A DNA stretch of 64,000 nucleotides from Hermatobates lingyangjiaoensis (GCA_026182355.1 JAPFBL010000008.1:683501-747500); one strand, 5' to 3'. Positions 24,925 to 31,966 are shown, counted from the first letter of the stretch. The notes: a model not told the origin generated them from the letters alone. Program-made: numbers and translations.

Positions 24925-27900
24925 AATTGTCACAATAACACGTGATATAAATATTCAGGTAACTCACCACAAATTAAAGAAGATAGTCGCTCTAAGGCCT
25001 TTCGTTTTCACGTCGTCAGAGAGCAAGTGAATACAAGTTGTAAGCAGGTTATGAATTTTGATTTAAAGAAGGAGTAAGATTGGCATCATTGACAGTATTT
25101 TTCCCTATAACTGTTGAAATAGTCATATCAAGAACAACATTGAACTTGTTTCAAAGCTAAATTCATATTCCTTTCAGAATAGTATGCTGTTAAGCTTTGA
25201 TGTTAAAGCACTTTTTACAAATGTGCCAGTTGAAGATTTATTAGTTTTTCTAGAAACAGAACTTAAGAAACGTACACAAACATTACTTGTTTCTGTAAGA
25301 GTGTTAATAGACTTAATTTGTTTGTGTACATTAGATTGTTGTTTTTCATTTGAAGGAAAATTTTACAAGCAAAAGTTTTGTTTGGCGATGGGAAATTGTC
25401 TCTCTCCTGTTTTAAGCAACATTTATATGGAATATTTTGAGATTACATACCTACCTAAAATTTTACCTAGCAATGCTAAATGGCTTCGCTATGTTGACGA
25501 TGTTCTATGTATTTGGCCAGATGATAAAAATGTTAGCACTTTTTTGGATACCCTCAATATGTTTGTTCCGTCTATTCAATTTACAATAGAATTAGAAAAT
25601 AATAATAAACTCCCTTTCCTGGATGTGCTTTTGCACCGAAGTGGTAACAAATTGAATTATAGTATTTACAGAAAATTTACAAATGTATCCTCTTATGTTC
25701 ATTTCTTCTCGGCACACCCCCTCAGTGTCAAAAAATCCGTTTTTAATAGCATGTTTTTGAGAGCTTTCAAAATTTGCAGTGAACCATTTTTAGAAGAAGA
25801 AATTAAATATATTTACAAAGTTTCAACCTCTCTAATGTATCCAAAAAAATTAATTGATAACGTGATGAAAAAAGCCAAACAATCTTTGAGTCATCTGTAA
25901 GTGAGGAACGTTTTTCAAGAAGGAATTTGCTGGTGGTTCCCTACAGCCCATGTTTAAAAGACATTCCATATTTGTTGAAGAAGCTAGATATCTCAGTTAT
26001 ATTTAGTAGTGGTGGTAATTTGTCAAATAGACTTGTCCATTACTCTAAAAGAAGCCGAAAAAACTGTTGTGTATACAGAATTCCTTGCAAGGATTGCGAG
26101 TTGGCTTATATTGGACAGACGGGAAAAGGAATGGATACAAGGATTAAGCAACATCAGTATTCAGTTAGAAGACAAGATGATAAAAGTGCCTTGTTCCTAC
26201 ACATTAGAGACAAAAATCACATAATTAACTGGAAAGAAGCAAAGGAGTTGGTTTTTATGTCATGTGAAAGAAGAAGAAACATTGTTGAAAGCGCCCTCAT
26301 AAAAGACTTTTCTAAGAACTTGGTCAACACTAGTCCAGGCCTTTTTAAATTAGATGAATTTCTAATTGAAGGAATTATCAAACAAATCAAGACTATTTCA
26401 ACAGTTATAGGGAAAAATACTGTCAATGATGCCAATCTTACTCCTTCTTTAAATCAAAATTCATAACCTGCTTACAACTTGTATTCACTTGCTCTCTGAC
26501 GACGTGAAAACGAAAGGCCTTAGAGCGACTATCTTCTTTAATTTGTGGTGAGTTACCTGAATATATATATATATATATATATAAATGACAGAGTCCTGAT
26601 AAAATTCTATTTTATGTATATATACATATATACAGTCACTTTCATTTGAATTAGTACAGATACCATTAATACATTTCGTATAAAAACATTTTATAAGCAG
26701 AATAAAGGCATACTCGTACTTTACACTGATATAGATTTATAACTACAATTTCTGCATTTTTTATCTTGCTAAAGAAAACTCTAATTTTTTTATAACATTA
26801 TTATTTAAAAAAATGAAAAAATAAAATGAAAGTTTCAGCTGAAATGTTTAAAAACCAAACTGAAAGTATAAGAAAGTAATAAATGGGGGGTTTAGCAAGT
26901 GTGGCGGGAATGAGATCAAGGTAGTCAGGTCGGAGACGATGTCAGGGGGGGGGGGGGGACAAAGCACTGGGGCAGCGTAACTTATACGACTCTAAAGCAG
27001 GCAAACATGAGGCGAGCAAAGCTGGAGTAGGGCTCTATATAGATATGCTCTATAAGAACTCCAGACTTACCTGTCCGATAAACAACACAACATTGCATCT
27101 ATAACAATTAAATAAAAAATAGTAGGAAAGTTAAGTCACCATGTTCCATGTTTATCTAGGACTTTGGACCAATAAGAGTTGTACATACTAAGCAATCAAC
27201 TGTTGCTGGACTTTTAAAGAGTTATCTAGTAAAAAACTGAACTCTTGAAGGCGATGATTCAAAAATTTATAGTTTCATTTTTTAGATTACAAGGAAAAAT
27301 AATAAATGATTAAATAAATAAAATGTAAAATTAAGTAAAAATGATATCTGTTATCATATCTTTTCATTATTTTGTTGTTAACTAAAATACGTTATATGTT
27401 TTCTTGTAGCCTTTAAAATATAAATTTTCGAAACGTTGGATTAAAGAGTTAAATTTCTAGCTAGATCTTCAAAGAGTGCAGCAACAGTTGATTGCTTAGT
27501 GAGTAAACCACATTTAATTAATGATAGGTGGGTCTCCAGTGATTTGTCATCTGGACTGGTACATCTAGAGTTCTATACCCACTCTGGTCCTCAATTTATT
27601 CACTCCGGAGGTAAAAAAAAATTGAGCACGTCGTCCTACGGAGAGGACGTTATCTACTGGTCTATTAGCATGTAGGTGTCAGGTGCGCCTTAAAAATTCA
27701 TACTCTCAATACATGCGAGTTGGGCAAAATATTAGGACTCTCAATGTAGAATGTTCATTGTGTGGTATCACAAAAGACTAATCTTCGGTTTATGTGTGTT
27801 CTCTCATGGAACTGCCACTGCAAGCTAACTGCAAGCTATAATATATATAAATCATATTGACACAAAGAACACTCAGAAATGAAACAGAAACTCACTACTA

Positions 27901-28992
27901 TATTTCGATGTCCTCGTCATCAGGAAGATAGAAACGAGTCACTCCGCAGGCAGACAACGACTCTATGGAATGGTATATACCCACTGGCGGGATAACGGAG
28001 GCTTCGCTGGGCAGCGGGTAACTGGGACCGCACTCATGGACCTACCAACTCTACACGCTGCGTGTTTTTTTTTTGCTGTTTACAAGCCGAGCAGAACTCA
28101 TCTTATTCTTCTTCTTATCCTTCTCCAGATTTCGACGAGGTCGAAATATTGAAGTGAGTTGTGTATTGTTTCCACATGTTCTTTTCTTTTAAATCGCTTA
28201 ATATACACATATGCTATCACAATACATACGATAAGTCACAATACATTTATACGTGAAATAACAATATGATAACTGAATATAAACTTTTAGCGTAAATAAT
28301 ATTTATGAAAGTTTGTAGACTTTAAGAATATGTTTGTTTACCAGTCTGTAAGCAGGGTCCAATTTGAAGTTCCTAGCTCGAAGAAACCTGAGTAGGTATG
28401 GCTCGTCCATCCTAAGTGGTGTTACTTCGCCTTTTTCTGTAAAAAACACATTTCTCATTACCTAGATATACATGTTTCAGTTTAATAAATAACTTTGTCG
28501 AAATGAATTTCAAGCCGTGCTGTTACTGACAACTAAAAATGATGTAGGAGAAAACAATCTGTTACGAAACTCTACTTTCATTGTATCGACTTCAAAGCAA
28601 CTAACTTTGCTTTCAGATAACTGAGATAGCGGGTGGGTTTTTTGTGAGTATGATACAGTGAAAGGGCGCTCCCCTGACCCTTGTTTACTTTATCATTGTG
28701 TATCCAATTTCAAAATAGAAACTATTTAAACTTGTTTATTCCTTCTTCATTGATATTCTATTAATATTAAGCATACACTGAAGACATCCACTGATGATAA
28801 TAACATTATTTAATTTCACACTGAAGGTATATACTTACGGTAGACGAGTTCTGCCAGCTCATCAAGGGTTCTTGTCTTTGTGTCGTCGGTTTCCCCTAAT
28901 CGAGTCCTCGCGAACTCAACAACATCGCCTGGCAGTTCGCCCATGTCCATAGTGATGTCCACAGCACCCCATTTGTCCTCCAGCTCTGGCAT
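728..28992 (-). CDS. CRAL-TRIO (SEC14-like) lipid-transfer protein, alpha-TTP/clavesin-like; seven coding exons
   Basis: Whole-gene entry; exons follow. Conceptual splicing gives 311 residues, the usual size for animal alpha-tocopherol-transfer-protein-like proteins. Seen: an N-terminal helical CRAL-TRIO_N part with LLRFLRARNF (residues 66-75); the lipid-binding domain at about 107-261 with VAIFDMGG (169-176), HIVNESWIF (209-217) and LPKEYGG (255-261); and a charged C-terminal helix. All six introns have GT-AG ends and matching phases (1,0,1,0,0,1). Known of the family: cytosolic carriers that bind a hydrophobic ligand (vitamin E, retinoid, phosphoinositide) and move it between membranes. The ligand here cannot be told from sequence. 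Coding introns are 402, 13985, 4252, 2575, 587 and 5528 bp and are packed with repeats. An acceptor just before the ATG implies an untranslated 5' exon further upstream, not located. Family very sure; exact orthologue not. Confidence 0.93.
1010..2240. repeat. Degenerate minisatellite, period about 45 bp
   Basis: About 25 diverged units, each starting near GACCTTTAGGTCAATCTCAG and continuing with GTTACGAGTCATGAGGAGAC. Period 44-47 bp judged by eye. The core GACCTTTAGGTC is a near-palindrome. A single related unit lies near 37850-37910. Confidence 0.75.
3747..5345 (-). repeat. 1.6-kb interspersed repeat, copy 1 (inverted to copy 2)
   Basis: Reverse-complement match to 10367-12017 over most of its length, including the terminal ACTTTACTATAAGTAA words, the CTCGAGATTTTGACGG stretch and an internal GTGTGTGGGTGGG-type microsatellite. 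The palindromic TTTACTATAAGTAAA ends suggest a non-autonomous DNA transposon, but no target-site duplication was established. No coding capacity. Confidence 0.7.
5550..5955 (-). repeat. Tandem 5S-rRNA-like units (degenerate, no spacer)
   Basis: Three head-to-tail units of about 125 bp. Each reads, on the reverse strand, like animal 5S rRNA: CACCCATCCAAGT, a variable AACCATGCCC part, GTTGCTTAACTTCGG, then a TGTATTCAACATGG end. The period is close to the 120-nt length of 5S rRNA itself, so there is almost no spacer. Too diverged to be functional. Confidence 0.6.
6342..6486 (-). CDS. CRAL-TRIO gene, coding exon 6
   Basis: Residues 236-283. Starts VHFHGFDRSSLHQHI and contains LPKEYGG, the end of the lipid-binding domain. 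Acceptor GTTCCAG. The donor is GTGCTT, weak beyond the GT; reading through it gives only five more residues and a stop at 6328-6330 (see findings). Confidence 0.9.
6597..6990 (-). repeat. 1.6-kb repeat family, truncated copy 3
   Basis: Matches the 4915-5330 part of copy 1 in the same orientation (CATGTAATTCCGTCAAAATC; TCTGGACCGTAGCGTGG). Lies in the short intron between exons 5 and 6, next to exon 6. Confidence 0.65.
7074..7184 (-). CDS. CRAL-TRIO gene, coding exon 5
   Basis: Residues 199-235. Reads FPMKLTSIHIVNESWIF and FSLFRPFLSPR, matching the family's 'vHivNqPWiF ... lfkPFL' segment. Acceptor CTGTTGCAG, donor GTAAGT, phase 0 at both ends. Confidence 0.93.
8290..8465. repeat. Foldback module, ACGT family
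   Basis: Arms TGTCTCCACATATAAAAATT and its reverse complement near 8420-8445. The middle has GTTTCGAACACGTAGTGTTC. Followed by CAATGAGTAAATACCACA, a flank also found after the 50890 module. Confidence 0.6.
8620..9366. mobile_element. Non-autonomous pogo/Tigger-like DNA transposon
   Basis: Ends are imperfect inverted repeats: left CAATGGTTCCTTGGGATACG, right (reverse complement) CAGTGGTACCTCGGGATACG, each flanked by TA. A CAG-type start plus TA target duplication is typical of pogo/Tigger. 747 bp with no transposase recognisable. Inserted in the 2.6-kb intron between exons 4 and 5. Confidence 0.7.
9395..9745 (-). repeat. Tandem 5S-rRNA-like units
   Basis: About 2.5 units of the same kind as 5550-5955 (TCACCCATCCAAGTGATAAC; CAATGTTGCTCAACTTTGG). 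Begins just after the pogo-like element and ends a few bases from the donor of exon 4. Confidence 0.55.
9760..9953 (-). CDS. CRAL-TRIO gene, coding exon 4
   Basis: Residue 134 is completed here, then 135-198. Carries GVAIFDMGGLSLQHLSYLTP, the best conserved stretch of the CRAL-TRIO lipid-binding domain. GC-richer than its surroundings. Acceptor ATTTCAG, donor GTAAGT. Confidence 0.93.
10025..10314 (+). mobile_element. tRNA-derived SINE, tail type 1
   Basis: Head CCAGGGTAGCCCAGTGGCTC, body CGTTAAGCCGTCGGTTCC ... AAATACACTTGAGTT, and tail GGCCTATGTGTGTTCTCTCG ... TTTAACCT. Confidence 0.75.
10367..12017 (+). repeat. 1.6-kb interspersed repeat, copy 2
   Basis: Same family as 3747-5345, opposite orientation. 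Starts at TTTACTTTACTATAAGTAAAG and ends near GTAAAGTAGAGTGTAGGCC. Contains the GTGTGTGGGTGAGTGGG microsatellite at 10480-10540. Confidence 0.7.
12120..12172. repeat. Perfect short hairpin
   Basis: CCATCTTCAAATAGAACT and its exact reverse complement, separated by 9 bases. Confidence 0.7.
12420..12490 (+). mobile_element. SINE body fragment
   Basis: Short match to the body only: CTGTCGGTCCCGAGC and GGAACTCGTAAAA. Confidence 0.45.
12727..12962. repeat. Foldback module with two AGATCT-family hammerhead-like motifs
   Basis: The arms contain GGTCTTCGTCAGAGTCAAAA and its near reverse complement, each with a motif, pointing in opposite directions; (TA)n flanks. Confidence 0.6.
12887..12930 (+). 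ncRNA. Hammerhead-like motif, AGATCT family
   Basis: CTGAGGA core, ACCG/CGGT stem II, GAA, AGATCT, T, then GGTC, which pairs with GACT through one G-U. Confidence 0.38.
13000..13330. repeat. Two diverged foldback modules
   Basis: 13010-13160: arms with CTTCAATATTTCGAA and GTCGAAATATTTAACTGAG (ATAT family, CTGATAA core). 13205-13325: arms around TCAACGAAAACAAGTGGTC and its complement (AGATCT-like, decayed). Confidence 0.5.
13388..13420 (-). ncRNA. Hammerhead-like motif, AATT family
   Basis: Reverse strand: CTGATGA, C, GGT-TAAC-ACC, GAA, AATT, A. Stem I pairing is poor here. Confidence 0.38.
13505..13795 (-). mobile_element. tRNA-derived SINE, tail type 1
   Basis: Reverse strand; the tail ends in TTAGGTTAGG units at 13512-13522. 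Body GGGACCGACGGTTTAACG and a B-box-like TTGGTTCAATAC are visible. Confidence 0.7.
14206..14356 (-). CDS. CRAL-TRIO gene, coding exon 3
   Basis: Residues 84-133. Starts LVNYCKFRED, completing the conserved helix, then reads ILTGLPYRDGRGRRILVFNV, the first strand of the lipid-binding fold. Acceptor TTCTCAG, donor GTAAGT. It is separated from exon 2 by a 14-kb repeat-filled intron. Confidence 0.92.
14866..15205 (+). mobile_element. tRNA-derived SINE, tail type 2
   Basis: Head GGGTAGTCCAGTGACTTGC, B-box-like GATCCCGGGTACAATT, body CCGTCAGTCCCGAGCCTG. The tail contains AACCCGGTAACGTGACTCGC and GTGTGGGTATAGGAAAAAC. Confidence 0.7.
15605..15745 (-). mobile_element. SINE tail fragment, type 1
   Basis: Reverse strand, 3' part only; ends in TAGGTTAGGTTGCA at 15606-15619. 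Directly followed by a foldback module. Confidence 0.6.
15784..16263. repeat. Large foldback, PLE-2-related ends
   Basis: Arms of roughly 210 bp, outer ends AAGGATAAATCGGGATGCGG and its complement, with a few indels. Includes TTCTATTGTAG-GCATTTGAAAAAG, matching the 3' splice site of the PLE-2 terminal intron, and an ACGTCGGCGATGAGAG end like PLE-2. Confidence 0.65.
16857..17140 (+). mobile_element. tRNA-derived SINE, tail type 3
   Basis: GTCCGGGGTTCGATGCCC B box, body GAGAGGACATCAAACCGTC. The tail ATCTGTAGAATCACTGATC ... GTTATCACCCGCTAGGGG differs from types 1 and 2. Confidence 0.72.
18055..18160 (-). pseudogene. 5S-rRNA-like single unit
   Basis: Contains TCACCGATCCAAGTACTAAC and a later TTTGAATAACTTCGGTATC, the reverse complement of the 5S internal-promoter region. 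Diverged. Confidence 0.45.
18180..18340 (-). repeat. 1.6-kb repeat family, short diverged fragment
   Basis: Shows the sequence order of copy 1: CATCCACCCACAAACACA, AGACATCAT, then TCAAAACTTC and TATAGTG. Similar small fragments occur at about 14035-14120 and 57110-57235. Confidence 0.45.
19440..19758. repeat. Foldback of about 150-bp arms
   Basis: Centre near 19597 (AACATGT). Arms include TATTCAATAACAAGAAATAT and its complement, about 90% matching by eye. No ribozyme core seen. Confidence 0.65.
19790..19942 (-). repeat. Short PLE-related module, ATAT family
   Basis: Shares ATTCAAAACGAAGGAAACAC through to GACGACGATGGTCGAAATAT (reverse strand) with the 24541 module. (TA)n on both sides. Confidence 0.55.
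20612..20855 (+). mobile_element. tRNA-derived SINE, truncated tail
   Basis: Head GGTCTGGGGTTCAATACTC, body GATCCCTACTGTAAATAC, then AGACTCCCAATTTAGCATC. Confidence 0.65.
21125..21300. repeat. Foldback module, ACGT family
   Basis: Arms: ACTAAACGTTTCAAACACTT and complement near 21258-21285, each with a CTGAGGA core. Confidence 0.55.
21564..21615. repeat. (TA)n microsatellite
   Basis: About 26 TA units; the mariner element is inserted at its right edge. Confidence 0.92.
21616..22529 (+). mobile_element. Mariner transposon, internally deleted
   Basis: Terminal inverted repeats of about 30 bp starting CGTGGTGTATAAATAAAGTA and differing at about one position between ends, flanked by TA on both sides. 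914 bp against about 1.3 kb for full elements. Inserted in a (TA)n tract in intron 2 of the CRAL-TRIO gene. Confidence 0.85.
21806..22470 (+). pseudogene. Mariner transposase remnant
   Basis: From ATG 21806 it reads MSNLKVEQRCAIKFCFRLGH and RAQVFRWFKKFSEGRESIED, the paired helix-turn-helix DNA-binding half of a mariner transposase, up to about residue 125. The frame stops at 22210. The catalytic middle, with the first two Asp of D,D34D, is deleted. After the junction the C-terminal part is readable in shifted frames: PPYSPDLSLYKLFP near 22220-22270, where the third catalytic Asp is lost, and DWKDRLQRCVASEGNYFEGD before the stop at 22470. Dead copy. Confidence 0.85.
22570..22607 (+). ncRNA. 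Hammerhead-like motif, ACGT/ATGT family
   Basis: GCC (stem I), CTGAGGA, T, a GTCTT/AAGAT stem II, GAA, ATGT, T, GGC (stem I partner). Stem III is imperfect. Confidence 0.33.
22840..23107. repeat. (TA)n and (GA)n microsatellite
   Basis: (TA)n at 22840-22892, AT-rich spacer, (TA)n at 22986-23018, then a (GA)n run to 23107. Confidence 0.9.
23142..23174 (+). ncRNA. Hammerhead-like motif, ATAT family
   Basis: CTAC (stem I), CTGATGA, C, GA-GACCA-TC, GAA, ATAT, A, GTAG (stem I partner). Best copy of this family; stem II is only 2 bp, or 3 if C-G is counted. Confidence 0.42.
23650..24288. repeat. Perfect palindrome: 307-bp arms, 25-bp loop
   Basis: Arms 23650-23956 and 23982-24288 are reverse complements with no mismatch or indel found on full comparison (paired positions sum to 47938 throughout). 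GC-richer than its surroundings; each arm is open for about 80 residues (for example EFDEVLFQARTPRP) that I do not recognise. (TA)n on both sides. Confidence 0.9.
24305..24343. repeat. (TA)n microsatellite
   Basis: Follows the 307-bp palindrome. Confidence 0.9.
24541..24706. repeat. Foldback module, ATAT family
   Basis: Arms of about 80 bp meeting near 24627: GACACAGACATAACTCACAT and complement. Flanked on the left by (TA)n at 24506-24544 and on the right by (TA)n at 24737-24772. Confidence 0.65.
24591..24627 (-). ncRNA. Hammerhead-like motif, ATAT family
   Basis: Reverse strand: ATC, CTGATGA, C, GAC-GATG-GTC, GAA, ATAT, C, GAT. Sits in a foldback whose other arm holds the 3' half only. A close copy lies at 19843-19885 (minus). 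Confidence 0.42.
24773..24891 (+). repeat. PLE-related module, AGATCT family
   Basis: AGATTTCACATAAACACATG through the hammerhead-like core to CTTATTGTGGTTGATCA, between two (TA)n tracts. Confidence 0.55.
24818..24860 (+). ncRNA. Hammerhead-like motif, AGATCT family
   Basis: GACT (stem I), CTGACGA, AG, ACCG-CTTGTTA-CGGT, T, GAA, AGATCT, T, AGTC (stem I partner). Other copies of the family: 12887-12930 (+), 38782-38824 (+), 32476-32517 (-), and 12797-12838 (-), the last with the GAA changed to AAA. Confidence 0.42.
24891..24921. repeat. (TA)n microsatellite
   Basis: Lies just outside PLE-1; another TA run (26561-26582) follows its right end. Confidence 0.9.
24987..25026 (-). ncRNA. Hammerhead-like motif in the PLE-1 left (inverted) end
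   Basis: Exact inverted counterpart of 26489-26528, so transcripts from either strand across PLE-1 carry one copy in sense. Confidence 0.5.
25127..25900 (+). pseudogene. PLE-1 reverse transcriptase, 5'-truncated
   Basis: Open from the junction at 25127 to a stop at 25900. Motif A LLSFDVKALFTNVP, motif B AMGNCLSPVLSNIYME, motif C RYVDDVL and motif E LPFLDVLLHR are all present. The N-terminal domain and fingers are missing. One frameshift in the A-rich stretch at about 25865-25890 separates it from the endonuclease, whose frame can be read upstream as SVSEERFSRRNLLVVP. Otherwise undamaged, so a young copy. Known: PLE reverse transcriptases are related to telomerase. Confidence 0.88.
25927..26466 (+). 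pseudogene. PLE-1 GIY-YIG endonuclease domain
   Basis: Intact domain in the second frame. Cys-rich linker CCVYRIPCKDCELAYIGQTG, then GMDTRIKQHQ, ALFLHIRDKNHIINW and NIVESALIK with the catalytic-type Glu. This GIY-YIG nuclease follows the reverse transcriptase in canonical Penelope elements and makes the target nick. The real N terminus is continuous with the reverse transcriptase; the frameshift makes it look separate. Confidence 0.87.
26489..26528 (+). ncRNA. Hammerhead-like motif in the PLE-1 right end
   Basis: TTGCTCT pairs with AGAGCGA (7 bp with one G-U). Core CTGACGA, extra C, GT-GAAA-AC, GAA, palindromic AGGCCT, T. Lies 23 bases after the endonuclease stop. Confidence 0.55.
27522..27832 (+). 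mobile_element. tRNA-derived SINE, tail type 1
   Basis: Diverged head GGACTGGTACATCTAGAGTT, body GTCGTCCTACGGAGAGGACG, tail GTTTATGTGTGTTCTCTCAT. Confidence 0.7.
27850..28190 (-). repeat. Two short ATAT-family modules
   Basis: 27850-27970 holds, on the reverse strand, CTGATGACGAGGACATCGAA followed by ATATAGTAGTGAG. 28080-28190 holds a decayed plus-strand copy, CGACGAGGTCGAAATATTGA. Confidence 0.5.
28342..28436 (-). CDS. CRAL-TRIO gene, coding exon 2
   Basis: Residues 52-83. Carries PLRMDEPYLLRFLRARNF, the signature of the CRAL-TRIO_N helical region. Acceptor TTTTTTACAG, donor GTAAAC; the exon starts in phase 1 and ends in phase 0. Confidence 0.9.
28839..28992 (-). CDS. CRAL-TRIO gene, coding exon 1
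   Basis: Residues 1-51, starting MPELEDKWG. The ATG sits one base after an acceptor (TTGAGCAG at 28994-29001), so it is the first coding exon but not the first exon. An in-frame ATG further upstream would lie in the intron and is less likely. The exon ends after one base of a codon, before a GTAAGT donor at 28838. Confidence 0.88.
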
Positions 28993-29049
28993 CCTGCTCA
29001 AGACACGCACATTTTATATACAAGCAATTCGTTAAAACATTTCCACCAA

Positions 29050-29293
29050 CTAAATAAACTAAATACATAGAAAAAACACACATAAAACAGATCACAAAAA
29101 CTCACTATTATATTCCAACTGCCTTGTCATCAGGTGGAAAGATATGGGTCTCTCTGAAGACCAACGACGACACAAGAGTCAACACTTGTCTTAAGTGCCA
29201 CTCACATCCTTCTACCTCACGACGAAGCAGTCAACATATAGTAGGCAGTTTTCATTTTTTGAATCTTCATTCTGTAAATTTAGTTCATAATTC

Positions 29294-29337
<44 letters not shown>

Positions 29338-29340
29338 ATA
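29050..29340 (-). repeat. ATAT-family module and (TA)n
   Basis: Reverse strand at 29104-29139: CTGATGA, CAA-GGCAG-TTG, GAA, TATA. Here stem II starts with no extra base. (TA)n at 29297-29333 follows. Confidence 0.5.
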
Positions 29341-29498
29341 ATAAAAAGTATCCACCATGGAATAGAAACAAAACTAAAGTTTCTCGGGACTCAGTTAGTT
29401 CTTCAGGTTCAAATTAAACTCTCATCGCATTGGCAATGAGAGTTTAATTTGAACCTGAAGATCTGACCTAGTCCCGATAAACTTTAGTTATATATATA
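29340..29498. repeat. Foldback, PLE-2-like end fragment
   Basis: GGTTCAAATTAAACTCTCAT and its reverse complement around a 9-base loop near 29430, with outer arms AACTAAAGTTTCTCGGGAC / GTCCCGATAAACTTTAGTT. Confidence 0.6.
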
Positions 29499-29807
29499 TA
29501 AAATATATATAGGTGTGTTCTCTAATCGGGGTCGGTCAATTTTCCAGGATAAAAAATTAAACTCTCGTTGCCAACGTTTCGGTTTTATTTAAAACCTTTT
29601 TCATAGGCAGAAGTAAGAATTTTTTAACTAAGAAAATGAAATTTACATTATTTAAAGGAACAACAATGTTAACCGGACAAAACCTTCGACTAGACAGTCT
29701 AGTCGAAGGTTTTGTCCGGTTAAAAACTTATAAGTTTTCTTATAGCAACGTTCTATACATGCATTTTGCATTTTTAATCGATTTGAAAAATTATTTAATC
29801 GGTTTCC

Positions 29808-31966
29808 GTGGTTACCATCTGGCGTATTAACAGTGTAAATAGTCTTATTAGTGAATGTTTAGAATTTGCTCAAAGTAAATTACCAGAAATGATTTTAGAA
29901 AACTATATTATTTCAATGAATAGTCTTAAAGAGTTTATATTTAATAACTTTTATCATAACCTTCATCTAAAACAAGGTAAAGGATTTTTTGACTATTCTG
30001 GAGATTTGGCTGTAACTAATTTAACCAATGTTGAAATTCCTAGAGATAGCCTTCATTTACTCTCATTAGGAGAAAAATTTGCAATTGAAGTTGGTAAAAA
30101 AGAAGATATTCCTACATTTGATATTATCGGAGATTTAGAAAAGATTTTTTCATCCCTAAATATGGAAAACAGTGATACAATTAGAAGCCAATGTGTAAAT
30201 ATAATTACAAACCACGGAATCCGATTAAATAATTTTTCAAATCGATTAAAAAGGCAAAATGCATGTATAGAACGTTGCTATAAGAAAACTTATAAGTTTT
30301 TAAGAGAACATAGAGAAATTGTGGTTTGTAAAAGTGACAAATCTGGTAATACTGTGATAATCAAAAGAGAAGATTATAAAGAAAGAATGAAAACTCTCTT
30401 AGAAGATAGTGAAACATATTCAATCACAAGAAGAGATCCTTCATCAACATTACGAATTAAAGTAAACAAGATAGTTGATGAACTGAAGAAGACACTATGT
30501 ATAGATCTACGTCAAGCTTCAAAATTAAAATCTTACAATGGAATAACACCAAGAATATATGGTTTAGTGAAGCTACACTAGCCAGGTTTTCCTCTCCGTC
30601 CTAACGTGTCATTCATAGGTAGTCCACTTATGAACTGTCTAAATATACGGAGAAATATCTTAGTTATGTTACTAAAAAATTCATTAGAATTCAAACAAGC
30701 CCTATCGAATCAAATACTAAGTGATGAAGTAATTATGATTTCACTAGATGTTCAGTCGTTATTTACTAACATACCTTTAGATCTAGCTTTTAATTTAGTA
30801 AATAAACAATGGAATAAGATTAGGTCACATGTTGGAATGTCAAAGAAGGTTTTTCTTTCCATATTAGATATTATATGTGAAGCAAGATATTTCACCTTTG
30901 ATGATACTATCTATAAACAAAAATATGGATTACCAATGGGATCACCAATTTCGCCAGTTCTCGCAAATATAGTTATGATTGAATTATTGGAAAACAGTAT
31001 CAATAAATTAGGTACGAAGGTGAAATTCATTAAATTATATGTGGACGATTTGTTTTTAAATATTGAAAAGGGAGAAGAACAGAATGTATTAAAATATTTA
31101 ATTCTTTTCATAATCGTCTACAATCCACTTGTGAAGTAGAGAAAGATTGAAATCTGCCATTTTTAGATGTGAAAGTTATAAGAGGTGAAAATGGCAATAT
31201 CTTAACAGATTGGTTTAAAAAACCTACCAGTGCTGGAAGAATCCTGAACTACCATTCTTCTCATGCTATAAACCAAAAATTAAATTGCATCCAAAATTTG
31301 GTTAAAAAAGTTATTGAAATAAGTAGTCCATGTTTTCTAAATGAAAATAAGTAAAGGGTGAAATTATTGTTACAGAAAAATTGTCATCCGAAGAACTTGG
31401 TTGAACGATATTGGTTAAGATATATACGAGTAAGACAGCAACCAACATATTCAAATGAAGATCATGCTGAACTGGAAGTTATAAATAGAAAGTATTTCAA
31501 ATTTCCTTATGTTGAGGGCTTATCACAGTCAATTAGAAAAGTTTTCAAACTAAATGTACCTGATGTTACATTGGCATTTTATAATAAAAGAAAAAATAAA
31601 TCTTTATTTTCAAATTTGAAAGAAACAAATACCGAAGGAGTTACAAAGTAACCTCATTTATGCCATCAAATGTAAAGCCTGTGATAAGTGTTACTATGGT
31701 GGAACTAGTCGTTTTCTAAAAGAAAGGTTGTACCAACATAATTATTCGAAAAGAACAAATAAAAAGAACGCAACAGCCTTAGCTGGTCATGCCATAAACG
31801 AAGGTCACACGTTTGATTTTGAAGATACAACTATAATAGAAAAAGAAAAAGATGAGCAAAGAATGAAGACACTTGAGATGTTATGTATTAAAAAGAATCT
31901 AAGTTTGATTAATCATAGAAGTGATATTACTAATTTAAGTAATATTTATTCTGGGGTGTTGTGCTG
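29808..31966 (+). pseudogene. PLE-2 reverse transcriptase and GIY-YIG polyprotein, broken
   Basis: Readable in pieces. 29808-30581 is the N-terminal domain, ending ITPRIYGLVKLH at an in-frame TAG. The same frame continues with FPLRP and SFIGSPLMN. Reverse transcriptase motif A ISLDVQSLFTNIP, motif B LPMGSPISPVLANIV and motif C KLYVDDLF end at a stop at 31139. 31169-31354 starts in the LPFLDVKVI segment. 31358-31651 is the linker. The GIY-YIG part starts at about 31650 (IYAIKCKACDKCYYGGTS) and ends at 31966. At least one nonsense change and three or more frame breaks. Much older than PLE-1. Confidence 0.87.

Larger units (their letters stand above)
24951..26564 (+). mobile_element. Penelope-like element PLE-1, 5'-truncated, inverted ends
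   Basis: A 174-bp arm at 24951-25124 is the reverse complement of 26391-26564 and includes the last bases of the endonuclease ORF. Coordinates pair at a constant sum and every stretch compared is identical. The body joins the left arm in the middle of the reverse-transcriptase reading frame, so it is 5'-truncated with an inverted copy of its own 3' end attached, a structure known for Penelope elements. (TA)n lies on both sides. Each arm carries a hammerhead-like motif. Confidence 0.88.
14357..28341 (-). other. Intron 2 of the CRAL-TRIO gene (14 kb)
   Basis: No host coding sequence seen. It hosts SINEs, foldback modules, a deleted mariner (21616-22529), the 307-bp palindrome, PLE-1 (24951-26564) and many (TA)n tracts. 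Stretches 17150-19430 and 26600-27520 are mostly AT-rich without recognisable content; an odd GC-richer patch at 17690-17890 matches nothing I know. A 13-G run lies near 26945. Confidence 0.6.
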
